64,000 bases of DNA from Ashinkailepas kermadecensis (taxonomy: Eukaryota; Arthropoda; Thecostraca; Neolepadidae): positions 128,501 to 192,500 of the forward strand of contig JAOTOM010004311.1 of assembly GCA_034440615.1 (NCBI GenBank), read 5' to 3'. Within the stretch, counting starts at the first letter, position 1. Each line of letters begins with the position of its first letter. Below are positions 42,532-51,055 of this stretch, piece after piece. The notes beneath the pieces were generated by a model that was not told the origin of the DNA, made no database searches, and saw only the letters and a list, made by a program, of their open reading frames with translations. Both the position numbers and the translations under genes were made by a program.

Positions 42532-43165
42532 TTACTGTAACAACGGTCGGGTTCGGGAATTTGCTCCACTGACGGCACCTTCACATCACTCCCGACTTTC
42601 GACGGCGCTGAGGTGCTCATCTGCTTCTATGTTTACCTCCAGTTTCTTCGCAAACGGAGGATCTGTTCTCCTGACCCCGGAGGTCACGCGGCCAGAGGGT
42701 GAAAGAGGAAACACCGGCATTACGGGTGACTGCTAGTGCTCCCGGCATCCTCACAAAATGTGTGGTGTGGCACGGTATTCGGATAAATCGCCAAGATCGG
42801 GTGCCCCCCCACACACACACATTGTGTCCGGTGTTGGGAATTACGTACTGGATTTTCCCTGTCTGAAATGTGCACACATCAGTAAGTAGTGACGTGAATA
42901 CTCGTAGTTCATGATTATATATTTGGCATGACAAGACAACGAGGCAACGCGAGGTGCAGTTGTCCTTGGTACTTAGATGGCCCGTAGTTGTCTGGGTTGT
43001 CGATAGCTGTTTGCTCTACATACCGCACCCAGGCTATTGATAAGTTCGCTCGACAGTATGCCTGCCTCGATGCCCTTTAGCTAGCCACGCCCAAACTGTA
43101 TTCGTTTTCCTCGTGTCGATTTGCATGGGCGGTTGCTGCCATGGCAACCCGGCAACCGGACACGT
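42532..43165. other. unassigned unique DNA
   Basis: Unique sequence with no accepted feature. Confidence 0.3.
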
Positions 43166-43402
43166 CCGGAAGCGGATCAGGGGACCTTGACCTTGACCTC
43201 CAGACGGGAACGGACAATTTGAAGCGGATCGGGGGACGGGTGCTGGGACCTTGACCTCCAGACTGGAACGGACAATTTGAAGCGGATCGGGGGACGGGTG
43301 CTGGGACCTTGACCTCCAGACGGGAACGGACAATTTGAAGCGGATCAGGGGACGGGTGCTGGGACCTTGACCTCCAGACGGGAACGGACAATTTGAAGCA
43401 GA
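43166..43402. repeat. 58-bp tandem repeat, 4 units
   Basis: GCGGATCGGGGGACGGGTGC, TGGGACCTTGACCTCCAGAC and GGGAACGGACAATTTGAA recur at 43224, 43282 and 43340. The first unit is shortened. Confidence 0.93.
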
Positions 43403-44879
43403 TGAGGCCTCGTCTGGAACTATGGCCCTCACCCGTGTAACATTCTAGAGTGGACGAGGTGGCCTCTGCCACCTCATAATCGGACACACATTTGCTACAC
43501 ACGTGTATGTGTACGTTGTGTGGTGACAGACTTAGGTGTGAGGTGTGTGTCGCCCCGTTGAGTGTGCACCATGTTTTAGTAGCGTGTGCAATATATGCGA
43601 AATAAAGGACTTACTTTGGGCGCAATGCCCACAGCGAAAATGGATCTTCTGGTCTGGAGTGGATTCCCCACTGATGGATTTTCCCAGCAATGACTCACGG
43701 TCTGCCCACGTCGGGTCGGTGTTCCGGTGCATGGAACACGTGCTGTTTCGACTAACATACACACGACATTGGTGGGGGGATTTCTGGCTGCCGAAGATGT
43801 GCACGGTTTAAAATAAGCTTGTCACTGGTGCAGTGTAGTCCAGCTGACGCTGGCGCACCCTGAAGCCCGATAACTAGCTGACCTTCAGCTGCGTGCATCC
43901 GCTGCAAGCTCGACAGGAGGCTTGGCAGCTTCGTCATGCAGCTGCTATAAACTCGACAGGAGGCTCGACAGCTTCGTTGCGATATCGCAGCTGCGACCAC
44001 TTTTGCGGTAATGCTTGATTGCTTGTGAACTAAGTCGGCTTATCACTGCCGAACAGAAGAATGTATGTGCGGTTTTTAAATAGTATTTTATGTTTATTCA
44101 TAATTTAACTGATGTATTTAACTAATTAACAATTTATTCATAATTTAACAAATTAACAAGTTCAGGTAGCTAGGCTGCCTTTCGGGTTTAGGCCTATAAT
44201 TTTGTTTGTGTTCGTGAAGGGAACATTGAGGCGCTTATGACGAAAGTTGGTGTAAGTTGCTTGACAGGCGTGATGATGCCTGCCGAACTACTTTTGCATT
44301 CCCAGACAGGGTAAACTGTCCTGACGCTGAGCTTCCTGGGAATAATTTTCAGACTATTGTTGCTTTTGCTACGAAGCTGAAGTGTGCTGACTTTGCACAG
44401 TACTCGAGTTTGTGCACATGCGCGAACACACACCAGAAATAAACAAATACAACAGCACACGGCACGTTGCCATTGTGGCGTAATGTATCAACAAAAAGGG
44501 CGAGGGGGGGGAAACGTTGGGATGTAAATGCGATCTAGTGCACCATGGTCATTGTGAATGGGTAACATAGGAGTAGACGTATGCCATGAATGGCCCTTCA
44601 GGAACTGATGAAGAGCAAGATTATCTTGCCAGAACGGCTCGTGTGAAACATGTGCTCACTATATTTCTCATGTATACTTGTGTGTTTATTTGCATTGTGC
44701 AGGGCGGTAAATCTTGAAAATGGATCAAAGTTTGAATCATAAACGTCAAGAACTGAATACAACTATTCATGTCACTTGGTGAAATAATATGCGGACTACC
44801 TCGCGAAACGAAGAAAGCAGTACGATCAATCGAAAACCCAGACCGCAAAAGTGTTCTGTTTAACAGTTAAGGTCTGAAA

Positions 44880-44883
<4 letters not shown>
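43403..44883. other. mostly unique DNA with one decayed tail element
   Basis: A degenerate tail-family fragment lies at about 43830-43880 (GGTGCAGTG, then GGCGCACCCTGAAGCCC and ATAACTAGCTGACC). A GCTCGACAGGAGGCT duplication lies near 43910-43965. An AT-rich TTCATAATTTAAC duplication lies at 44097-44155. No gene accepted. Confidence 0.4.

Positions 44884-44948
<65 letters not shown>
44884..44948. repeat. TA dinucleotide array
   Basis: About 32 TA units. Confidence 0.97.
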
Positions 44949-44949
<1 letters not shown>

Positions 44950-45194
44950 GTATCAATGTCGCGAATATGACTCACCAACCCTCCCGCTGACGCACGGGCA
45001 GAATATGGATGACGCACTTTATTTTCGTCCAGGCGACCTCGAACGCACGCCAGACATCTCTCTGGGCACCACCACCATAACAGGCCCACCAACGGAGTGG
45101 TAAGTCACCAACAGGGCGGAAATTCCCCACCCATATTCCCTTCGCCAAGGGGAACAAATGCAGCCCCGAGGTGTGTCGTCCCACAGCCACGGCA

Positions 45195-45330
45195 CCTGAT
45201 GAGTTCACACACAGCGTGAGAGGCCCGCCGCGGGCCCAACGTCCGACGGAAAATAGGTCACATGATGAGTTCACACACAGCGTGAGGGGCCCGTCACGGG
45301 CCCAACGTCCGACGGAAAATACGTCACCTC
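45195..45330. repeat. 66-bp tandem duplication
   Basis: GATGAGTTCACACACAGCGT starts copies at 45198 and 45264. Both end in GGCCCAACGTCCGACGGAAA. Confidence 0.9.
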
Positions 45331-45379
45331 CAGGAAATACACCGATAGTGGTAAGATATGTCAAACACCAGTACCCAGT

Positions 45380-45475
45380 CAGAAGTTCACGCTGCGCTCA
45401 CGCTCCCAGTTAACGCTGCAAGCTCACGCTTCAAGTTCACGCTGCTAGCTCACGCTAGAAGTTCACGCTGTTCGA
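45380..45475. repeat. TTCACGCT/CTCACGCT short repeat
   Basis: AAGTTCACGCTGCT and AGCTCACGCTT alternate over about 95 bases. Confidence 0.75.
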
Positions 45476-45506
45476 GCGCTCACATGGCGCGATAGTGGAC
45501 TGTGGG

Positions 45507-45571
45507 TTTGATTGGTTGGTTGGTTATTTGAGTTTTAGGGCGCATCGACCAGGTTTGGTCATTTAGCGCCC
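45507..45571 (-). mobile_element. tail-only mini-retroposon (65 bp), minus strand
   Basis: The minus strand reads GGGCGCTAAATGACCAAACC, then TGGTCGATGCGCCCTAAAAC and TCAAATAACCAACCAACC. The 8-bp duplication ACTGTGGG is at 45499-45506 and 45572-45579. It has a perfect outer stem GGGCGC/GCGCCC and the best inner stem of the family, GACCA/TGGTC. Confidence 0.8.
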
Positions 45572-45851
45572 ACTGTGGGCGAGTGTTTTAGGTTCACGCT
45601 TCCCACGGGTAGCCGTACACGGGTGAAATGGCGTACACACTCATAGTCACACATACTGACGCAAACTGCACACCGGTACAAGTTGTGTGTTGCATGAATT
45701 GAATGAACTGAATTTATTGATTGCGGGTGGACACACCGCCTGGACAAGGGGTTCTGATTGGGGGTGGGGGAGGGCGCACAGTTGGCCAGTTTGAAGTTAA
45801 ACTGCCACCATTCCTCTCCCGAGTGCGTTCAGCTCGCCATCACTGGGACAT

Positions 45852-46336
45852 CAGGTTCACTGTGGCCTCCTCACAGGTTCACTGTGGCCTCCTCACAGGT
45901 TCACTGTGGCCTCCTCACAGGTTCACTGTGGCCTCCTCACAGGTTCACTGTGGCCTCCCCACAGGTTCACTGTGGCCTCCCCACAGGTTCACTGTGGCCT
46001 CCCCACAGGTTCACTGTGGCCTCCTCACAGGTTCCCTGTGGCCTCCCCACAGGTTCACTGTGGCCTCCCCACAGGTTCACTGTGGCCTCCCCACAGGTTC
46101 ACTGTGGCCTCCCCACAGGTTCACTGTGGCCTCCCCACAGGTTCACTGTGGCCTCCTCACAGGTTCACTGTGGCCTCCCCACAGGTTCACTGTGGCCTCC
46201 CCACAGGTTCACTGTGGCCTCCTCACAGGTTCACTGTGGCCTCCCCACAGGTTCACTGTGGCCTCCCCACAGGTTCACTGTGGCCTCCCCACAGGTTCAC
46301 TGTGGCCTCCTCACAGGTTCACTGTGGCCTCCTCGC
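45852..46336. repeat. 22-bp minisatellite, 22 units
   Basis: AGGTTCACTGTGGCCTCCTC and AC repeats every 22 bp, with C/T variation (CTCCCCAC or CTCCTCAC) marking two unit types in blocks. Since 22 is not a multiple of three, each plus frame reads the same 22-residue repeat. Confidence 0.97.
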
Positions 46337-46398
46337 AGTCAACTTGGTGAGGGGCCCACCTCACACTGCCTCAAGGATGGCCCGACATGAAGAGGGGT

Positions 46399-46458
46399 TA
46401 GTTAGTTAGTTATTTGGGCTTTAGGGCGCATCGACTACATAGGTCATATAGCGCCCAT
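46399..46458 (-). mobile_element. tail-only mini-retroposon (60 bp), type example
   Basis: The minus strand is ATGGGCGCTATATGACCTAT, then GTAGTCGATGCGCCCTAAAG and CCCAAATAACTAACTAACTA, exactly 60 bases. A perfect 14-bp target duplication, ACATGAAGAGGGGT, is at 46385-46398 and 46459-46472. There is no A or B box. The duplication proves that this short piece inserted as a unit. Confidence 0.93.
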
Positions 46459-46472
46459 ACATGAAGAGGGGT

Positions 46473-47424
46473 GAGGACAGTAATGTGCCAATAGGATTTT
46501 TTTTTGTGCGAGAAGCCATGAGCCATAGCGTGGTACTGCGGAAATCTTAATCGATGGTTTATGCCGTCAAAAGCAAGTATTAAAGCATACAAGATCGCCG
46601 GGCCAGATACCCTATCTAGTATCTACCCTGTCTAGCATCTACCCGGTAGCCCGTTCAATCATGCCTGCTCATTAATTGTGCTCCGGTCAAGCTTTTAAAT
46701 GTGAACACAATATGGCAGCCAGAGAAAGCTGTGCATCCAAATCAATCAGCTAACCTCTGAACTATCTATACTGACTGCAAACATTAGCTTGATGTATTAA
46801 TCAGGACGTTTATTTTGTTTTCCCACCCACTCAGGATTCACAGAATATAAACCACATTAAAGAAAGAGCAGACGCTGATGTGTATTTAAGGCATACAGTG
46901 TATTATCCAGAGCAGTTAAAATATCACCATGAAACACGCTTCACTTAAGTCACTGAAGCAGCTAAACTTACACAAGCGCGCCGCAAACTCAGTATTCCAC
47001 CAGATAACTGTTGGGGTGGCAAGACAAGTAAAGAAGCTATTTCAATCATTACTCAGAGACAGCAAAGACAGAAAATGCCCTTGTGCTCCTAGATTCGCAT
47101 CCCACAAGAGACGAGGCGACTTTGTCACCACTCAACAACAGCCATGCCTGCAGCACCCACCAGTCACACGGTTATCGCGGTATTTCACAGACCGTCGCAG
47201 ACCGTCTGGCGGCAGGTGGCGCTAGAAACGCGCCGCAATGTGTATTCCAAACGCTCGACACCCAGAGTTCAGCTTCCCACGCCAGCTGCATCACAATGCA
47301 ATGGCCAAGCACGGATTGTTAGCGAGCAACACAACAATGAGCGAGTCTTCGATGTATGTCACCCCCACCACCGCCACGAGTTTATCTCGTTCGGAGAAGA
47401 CATGTTCACAAGACCGCTCGCTCG
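46473..47424. other. unassigned unique DNA
   Basis: A plus-strand ATG frame at 46929-47225 (start MKHASLKSLKQLNLHKRAAN, basic) has no domain, no signal and no clear exon edge. Not accepted. Confidence 0.3.
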
Positions 47425-47720
47425 CTCGTCCAGTGAACCACTACTCAAATAGTTAACACAGGCCCCGCTGTTCACTGAATTGATTGATCACTGGCCCCAT
47501 TGTTCTCGTCTTACAGACCACTCGTCCAGTGAACCGCTACTCATTGATCACTGGCCCTACTGTTCTCGCCTTACAGACCACTCGTCCAGTGAACCACTGC
47601 TCAGTGATCACAGGTCCCGCTGTCCTCGTCTCACAGACCATTCGTCCAGTGAACCACTGCTCAGTGATAACTGGTTCCGCTGTCCTTGTCTTACAGACCA
47701 CTCGTCCAGTGAACCACCAT
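47425..47720. repeat. 60-bp tandem repeat, about 4.5 units
   Basis: CTCGTCCAGTGAACCACTGC recurs at 47521, 47581, 47641 and 47701, exactly 60 bp apart, with TCTTACAGACCA before each. It abuts the stop codon of the minus-strand gene and would lie in its 3' untranslated region. Confidence 0.92.
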
Positions 47721-48536
47721 TCAAACGGTGACCACTCGCCTGGCGACCATGCGTCTAATTAGAACACACGCCGCCACGCTCACCAGCAGAACAGCGCCCA
47801 CACCGCCCAGCACGCCTGGTAGCCACCCGACACCCGTCCCATCTGGTGGCTCAGTGGGGCCGGGGCCACCTGACGGCTCAGAGGAGCCCGCGCCCTCTGA
47901 CGGCTCGGCCGAGTTGGCGTGGTCTGGCGAGCCGCGAGAGCCTGGCTCTTGCTCCAGACAGCCGGGCTCGTCGCACAGCAAGGCGATGAAGGCGCTGTCG
48001 TCCGACCGCCGGGGCGGCTCAGACGGCACCGCCAAGCCGTCCAGCATGCCTGAGAAGAAAGCCGCATCGCTGGGCGACAGAGTCGCCTCGGGTCCGTCCG
48101 CCGTGGCGCCAACACCGTCCGCCGTGGCGCCGACACCGTCCGCCGTGGCGCCGACACCGTCCGCCGTGGCGCCGACACCGTCCGCCGTGGCGCCGACACC
48201 GTCCGCCCTGGCACCCACCAGTGCCGGCCTCACCGCCGGCCGCCCGGAGAAGACGTCCGTCGGCCGCCCGGCAGGCAGCACGGAGAGCACGTCCGGCGGC
48301 AGACGCGGCGCCGGCGGCGGCACGTCCGACGCCGGCCGCCGGCACACGCCGGCCACCGACACCTGGCCGGGCGGACAGCTGACCGTCACCACGGACAGCG
48401 TCTGCGACACCGGGACGTCCGTTTCGAGGCCCACCGACAACGTCCAGCTGGCGCGCGTCTCGGCCGGCAGCGCGGCAGCGCTGACGAACGTCGCGCAGCA
48501 CGCGACCACCAGCCACACCGGAGCCGAGGTCGGCAT
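47721..48536 (-). CDS. predicted type I single-pass membrane protein, 271 residues
   Basis: A single minus-strand frame starts at the ATG at 48536 (G at -3) and ends with TGA at 47721-47723. Residues 1-21 form a signal peptide (VWLVVACCATFVSAA core). Residues 54-65 have CPPGQVSVAGVC, like the cysteine start of EB/EGF-type modules, with two more cysteines at 188 and 193. A proline-rich spacer (72-100) is followed by five tandem GATADGV-type heptads (about 108-148), coded by a 21-bp minisatellite. An acidic/proline/serine stalk (195-236) leads to a membrane helix at 239-260 and an 11-residue basic tail ending VTV. Signal, stalk and helix in the right order support a real surface protein. The plus strand is also open here because of high GC but lacks this logic. 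The frame extends 20 codons upstream without an ATG. Family unknown. Confidence 0.62.
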   Translation of the reverse strand: MPTSAPVWLVVACCATFVSAAALPAETRASWTLSVGLETDVPVSQTLSVVTVSCPPGQVSVAGVCRRPASDVPPPAPRLPPDVLSVLPAGRPTDVFSGRPAVRPALVGARADGVGATADGVGATADGVGATADGVGATADGVGATADGPEATLSPSDAAFFSGMLDGLAVPSEPPRRSDDSAFIALLCDEPGCLEQEPGSRGSPDHANSAEPSEGAGSSEPSGGPGPTEPPDGTGVGWLPGVLGGVGAVLLVSVAACVLIRRMVARRVVTV

Positions 48537-48587
48537 CGCACCCCTCTGGGACGCACGCAGCGCGAGAGCGACTGAGCCGGCGCAGGG

Positions 48588-48735
48588 GCGCCTCAACTAG
48601 CGCAGGGGCGCCTCAACTGGCGCAGGGGCGCCTCAACTGGCGCAGGGGCGCCTCAACTGGCGCAGGGGCGCCTCAACTGGCGCAGGGGCGCCTCAACTGG
48701 CGTAGGATCGCCTCAACTTGCGCATGAACGCTCCA
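48588..48735. repeat. 20-bp minisatellite, about 7 units
   Basis: CGCAGGGGCGCCTCAACTGG repeats every 20 bp. It lies just upstream of the minus-strand membrane-protein gene, in its probable 5' untranslated region or promoter. Confidence 0.93.
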
Positions 48736-49258
48736 CCTGGCGGCGCAGCGTCTGTGCGGGCGCCGCGCTTCCGCCACACGACACCGACGGTCCCTCTCAC
48801 AGTCGCAGATCGCCGGCTGGCGTCGGCGGGCGCACTCTAGCCGGCGCTTCACACCGCCGAGCGTCACGTGTCGTGACCGTCGAGTCAGGCGACGACGGTC
48901 ACACCGGCGACGCCGCTCCTGCGCTCTCGGCGGCGGTGACTGGTTGGTTGGTTGGTTGGTTCGTTGGTGACTGGTTGGTTGGTTGTTGGAGCTTAGGCGC
49001 GCGTCGACGGCGTCGGTCATGCAGCGCCCAGGCGCCGCCGTTGTCGGCCGACGTGCTCACTGCACCACCGAGACGCTCTCCAGACGCTCCACGACGCTCC
49101 CGCTGTCCCGCTGCATCTGTGGCTCCCAGCGCGGTCGACCAGCCCCAGCACTGCACAGCGGTGACGTGGGGACTGCCCGCCGCGGGAAGGCCGCAATCGC
49201 CAGAAAACTGCCGCATTGGATGCAGATAGCCAGCGCTCCCGGTTCCGGCAAACCCGGT
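48736..49258. other. CpG-rich island upstream of the membrane-protein gene
   Basis: CpG-dense DNA on the 5' side of the minus-strand gene, a plausible promoter. It contains a decayed tail-only element. Confidence 0.4.
48946..49030 (-). mobile_element. decayed tail-only element, minus strand
   Basis: The minus strand reads CTGGGCGCTGCATGACCGAC, then GTCGACGCGCGCCTAAGCTC and repeated CCAACCAACC. No clear target duplication. The long CCAA tail suggests expansion after insertion. Confidence 0.65.
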
Positions 49259-49466
49259 AGCTGTGTCGGAGACCAGTTTCGGCAGCCACCGACCTACTTA
49301 CTCATCTGACGGGGTGGGGGGTGGGGGGCATAAAGGTATCTGCATGTATATGTATATGTATAAATAAATATATATATATATATACACATGCAGATACATT
49401 TGTGCCCCCCCCCCGTCGGATGAACAAGTAGGCCGGTGGCTGCCCCAACTGGTCTCCGACACAGCT
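49259..49466. mobile_element. 208-bp foldback (MITE-like) element
   Basis: Left end AGCTGTGTCGGAGACCAGTT and, in reverse complement, right end AGCTGTGTCGGAGACCAGTT are identical. Pairing continues through CAGCCACCG, CCTACTT, TCATC and GACGGGG/CCCCGTC to a TA-rich centre (ATCTGCATGT / ACATGCAGAT). Arms are about 100 bp. Flanks show only GGT on both sides, too short to prove a target duplication. A non-autonomous DNA transposon is the likeliest reading. Confidence 0.8.
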
Positions 49467-50285
49467 GGTGAAGGGCTCCTGGGTGCCTGGGTGCCTGGCG
49501 GTCGGAGAGCGCGCCGAGCCGATATGAAAGGCCCCTCGGCCCAGGGGCACACACACTATTTTCCTAAGAGGACGCACATTTTACGAGACCCATGATAGAC
49601 TGGGGCCCTTTTAGTGGCACGGGCCTCTCGACTATCCAGGAGCCCTCGCCGTCGTGGGACTTGCTATTGTTTTTCGTCTATGTTTGGCGCAATTTGGTGT
49701 AGGTGCTCATCTAGGGTTCTGGGAGCAGTTCCTAGCGGTTATATTTGAGTTGCAAAGTACCCGGAAATCGAGTTGTTGGTTAGATACGTTTAGAGGCTGT
49801 CAGTCAAGTAAGATGAAAAATGGTTGCGGAGTACTTGCTTCATTTGCGTCATTTTTTACTCCATTGGCAAGTAAAACCACCACCAAATCTAAAAATGCAT
49901 ATTTTTTGGCCTGATCTTTGTATCTTGTGAGTAATTTTTATTTTCTTATTCTTCTTTTTCACTTGGCGGCCACGAGAAGAACTCCTTACACACTATCCAT
50001 GAACAGGAATCATCTCCTGCTCAAGGCTGTTTCAGGCATTTTAGGCGCTTTATTCATGACCATTCCCCGGCACGGATTTAGGCACTGAGAAATAAAGCGA
50101 AGGCAGCACCCCAAAATTGTTGCAGACGACGCCGGATCTTCTGGAGTAGAGGTGTGCATCCCTGCGCCCTCTGGATCTGCGTCAGTTACCAGTTTTCCTA
50201 TTGTCCTATTGTCAGTTGCCAGTTGTCATTACACATGTGGTATGTGTAGATTGGCGCAAAGTGGCTAGTAGCGTTAACAGTGGCG
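49467..50285. other. unassigned unique DNA
   Basis: CpG-poor unique sequence with no accepted gene. Confidence 0.3.
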
Positions 50286-50300
50286 AAGGATGCGGATGGG

Positions 50301-50354
50301 TTGGCGCTATATGACCTATGCAGTCGATGCGCCCCTAAACTACAATAACTAACT
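50301..50354 (+). mobile_element. tail-only mini-retroposon (54 bp)
   Basis: TTGGCGCTATATGACCTATG, then CAGTCGATGCGCCCCTAAAC and TACAATAACTAACT. The 15-bp target duplication is AAGGATGCGGATGGG at 50286-50300 and AAGGATGCGAATGGG at 50355-50369, one mismatch. Confidence 0.9.
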
Positions 50355-50369
50355 AAGGATGCGAATGGG

Positions 50370-50954
50370 AAGGAGGCATCAAAGTCGTTGCTTCCGTGCC
50401 TTCGTTTCACGATTCCTTCCAACGCCTCCAACGGCTTCCAATGCCTTCAAGCCTGGTGTAAAACTTCACGATAGAGGAAGTTTCTCCTGCGTGCGTCGTC
50501 TCCTGTGAACACAGGTGCAAGTTGTGTTGTAAAGAAACGGAACAATTAGCTGGGAATCAGGATTCTACATCAGTCATGCGAATTAACTTAGCGAGACGAA
50601 GCACCACAGCTCGCGGGCACCGATCTGAACAATTCCATACTAGACATAGCGCATGGGAAGGTCCTGGTGGCCTGGAGGCACCGTTCGACAAATCCAATGC
50701 CATTTCTTCCGATTCCTTCTTGAACTGTTGGCGGGCTCACGAGAGTGTACAGGTCTGGGATGGCGCGAGATGTTGTAGGAAGACGGAACCCGAGACTGAA
50801 GACAGAAGTTGATAGCTGTCAACTGAAGTTGACTGATGCGTCTTCTAAGTTGACGACAGGACAGTTGACGTCTTCCCTCGTTTGGTCGAGCGAAGCCGTC
50901 CAGGGCGAGCGGATCGGTTGGGTACAGGTTGAGTGCGACCACTTGTGACGACGC
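50370..50954. other. unassigned unique DNA
   Basis: Unique sequence with short CTTCCAACGCC-type repeats near 50405-50450. No accepted gene. Confidence 0.3.
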
Positions 50955-50959
50955 CAAGA

Positions 50960-51055
50960 TGTCGCTGCTCTTCGCCCGCGACCAATCGGCGTGAGAGATT
51001 GGCGACGCTATATGACTCAACAGTCGACGTGTCGTAAAACCAATAACCAACCAAC
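50960..51055 (+). mobile_element. 5'-truncated SINE (body plus tail)
   Basis: Begins GTCGCTGCTCTTCGCCCGCG at the linker after the B box. It continues with the body GACCAATCGGCGTGAGAGAT and the tail GTGTCGTAAAACCAATAACC. The tRNA-like head is absent. No clear target duplication. Confidence 0.85.

Noticed and set aside
46929..47225. A basic 98-residue plus-strand frame starting MKHASLKSLK
   Set aside because: It has no recognisable domain and no supporting exon signals. It may be real but cannot be supported.
47728..48600. A 290-residue plus-strand frame opposite the membrane-protein gene
   Set aside because: It lacks a signal peptide or membrane helix. It is open because the minus-strand gene is GC-rich at third positions.
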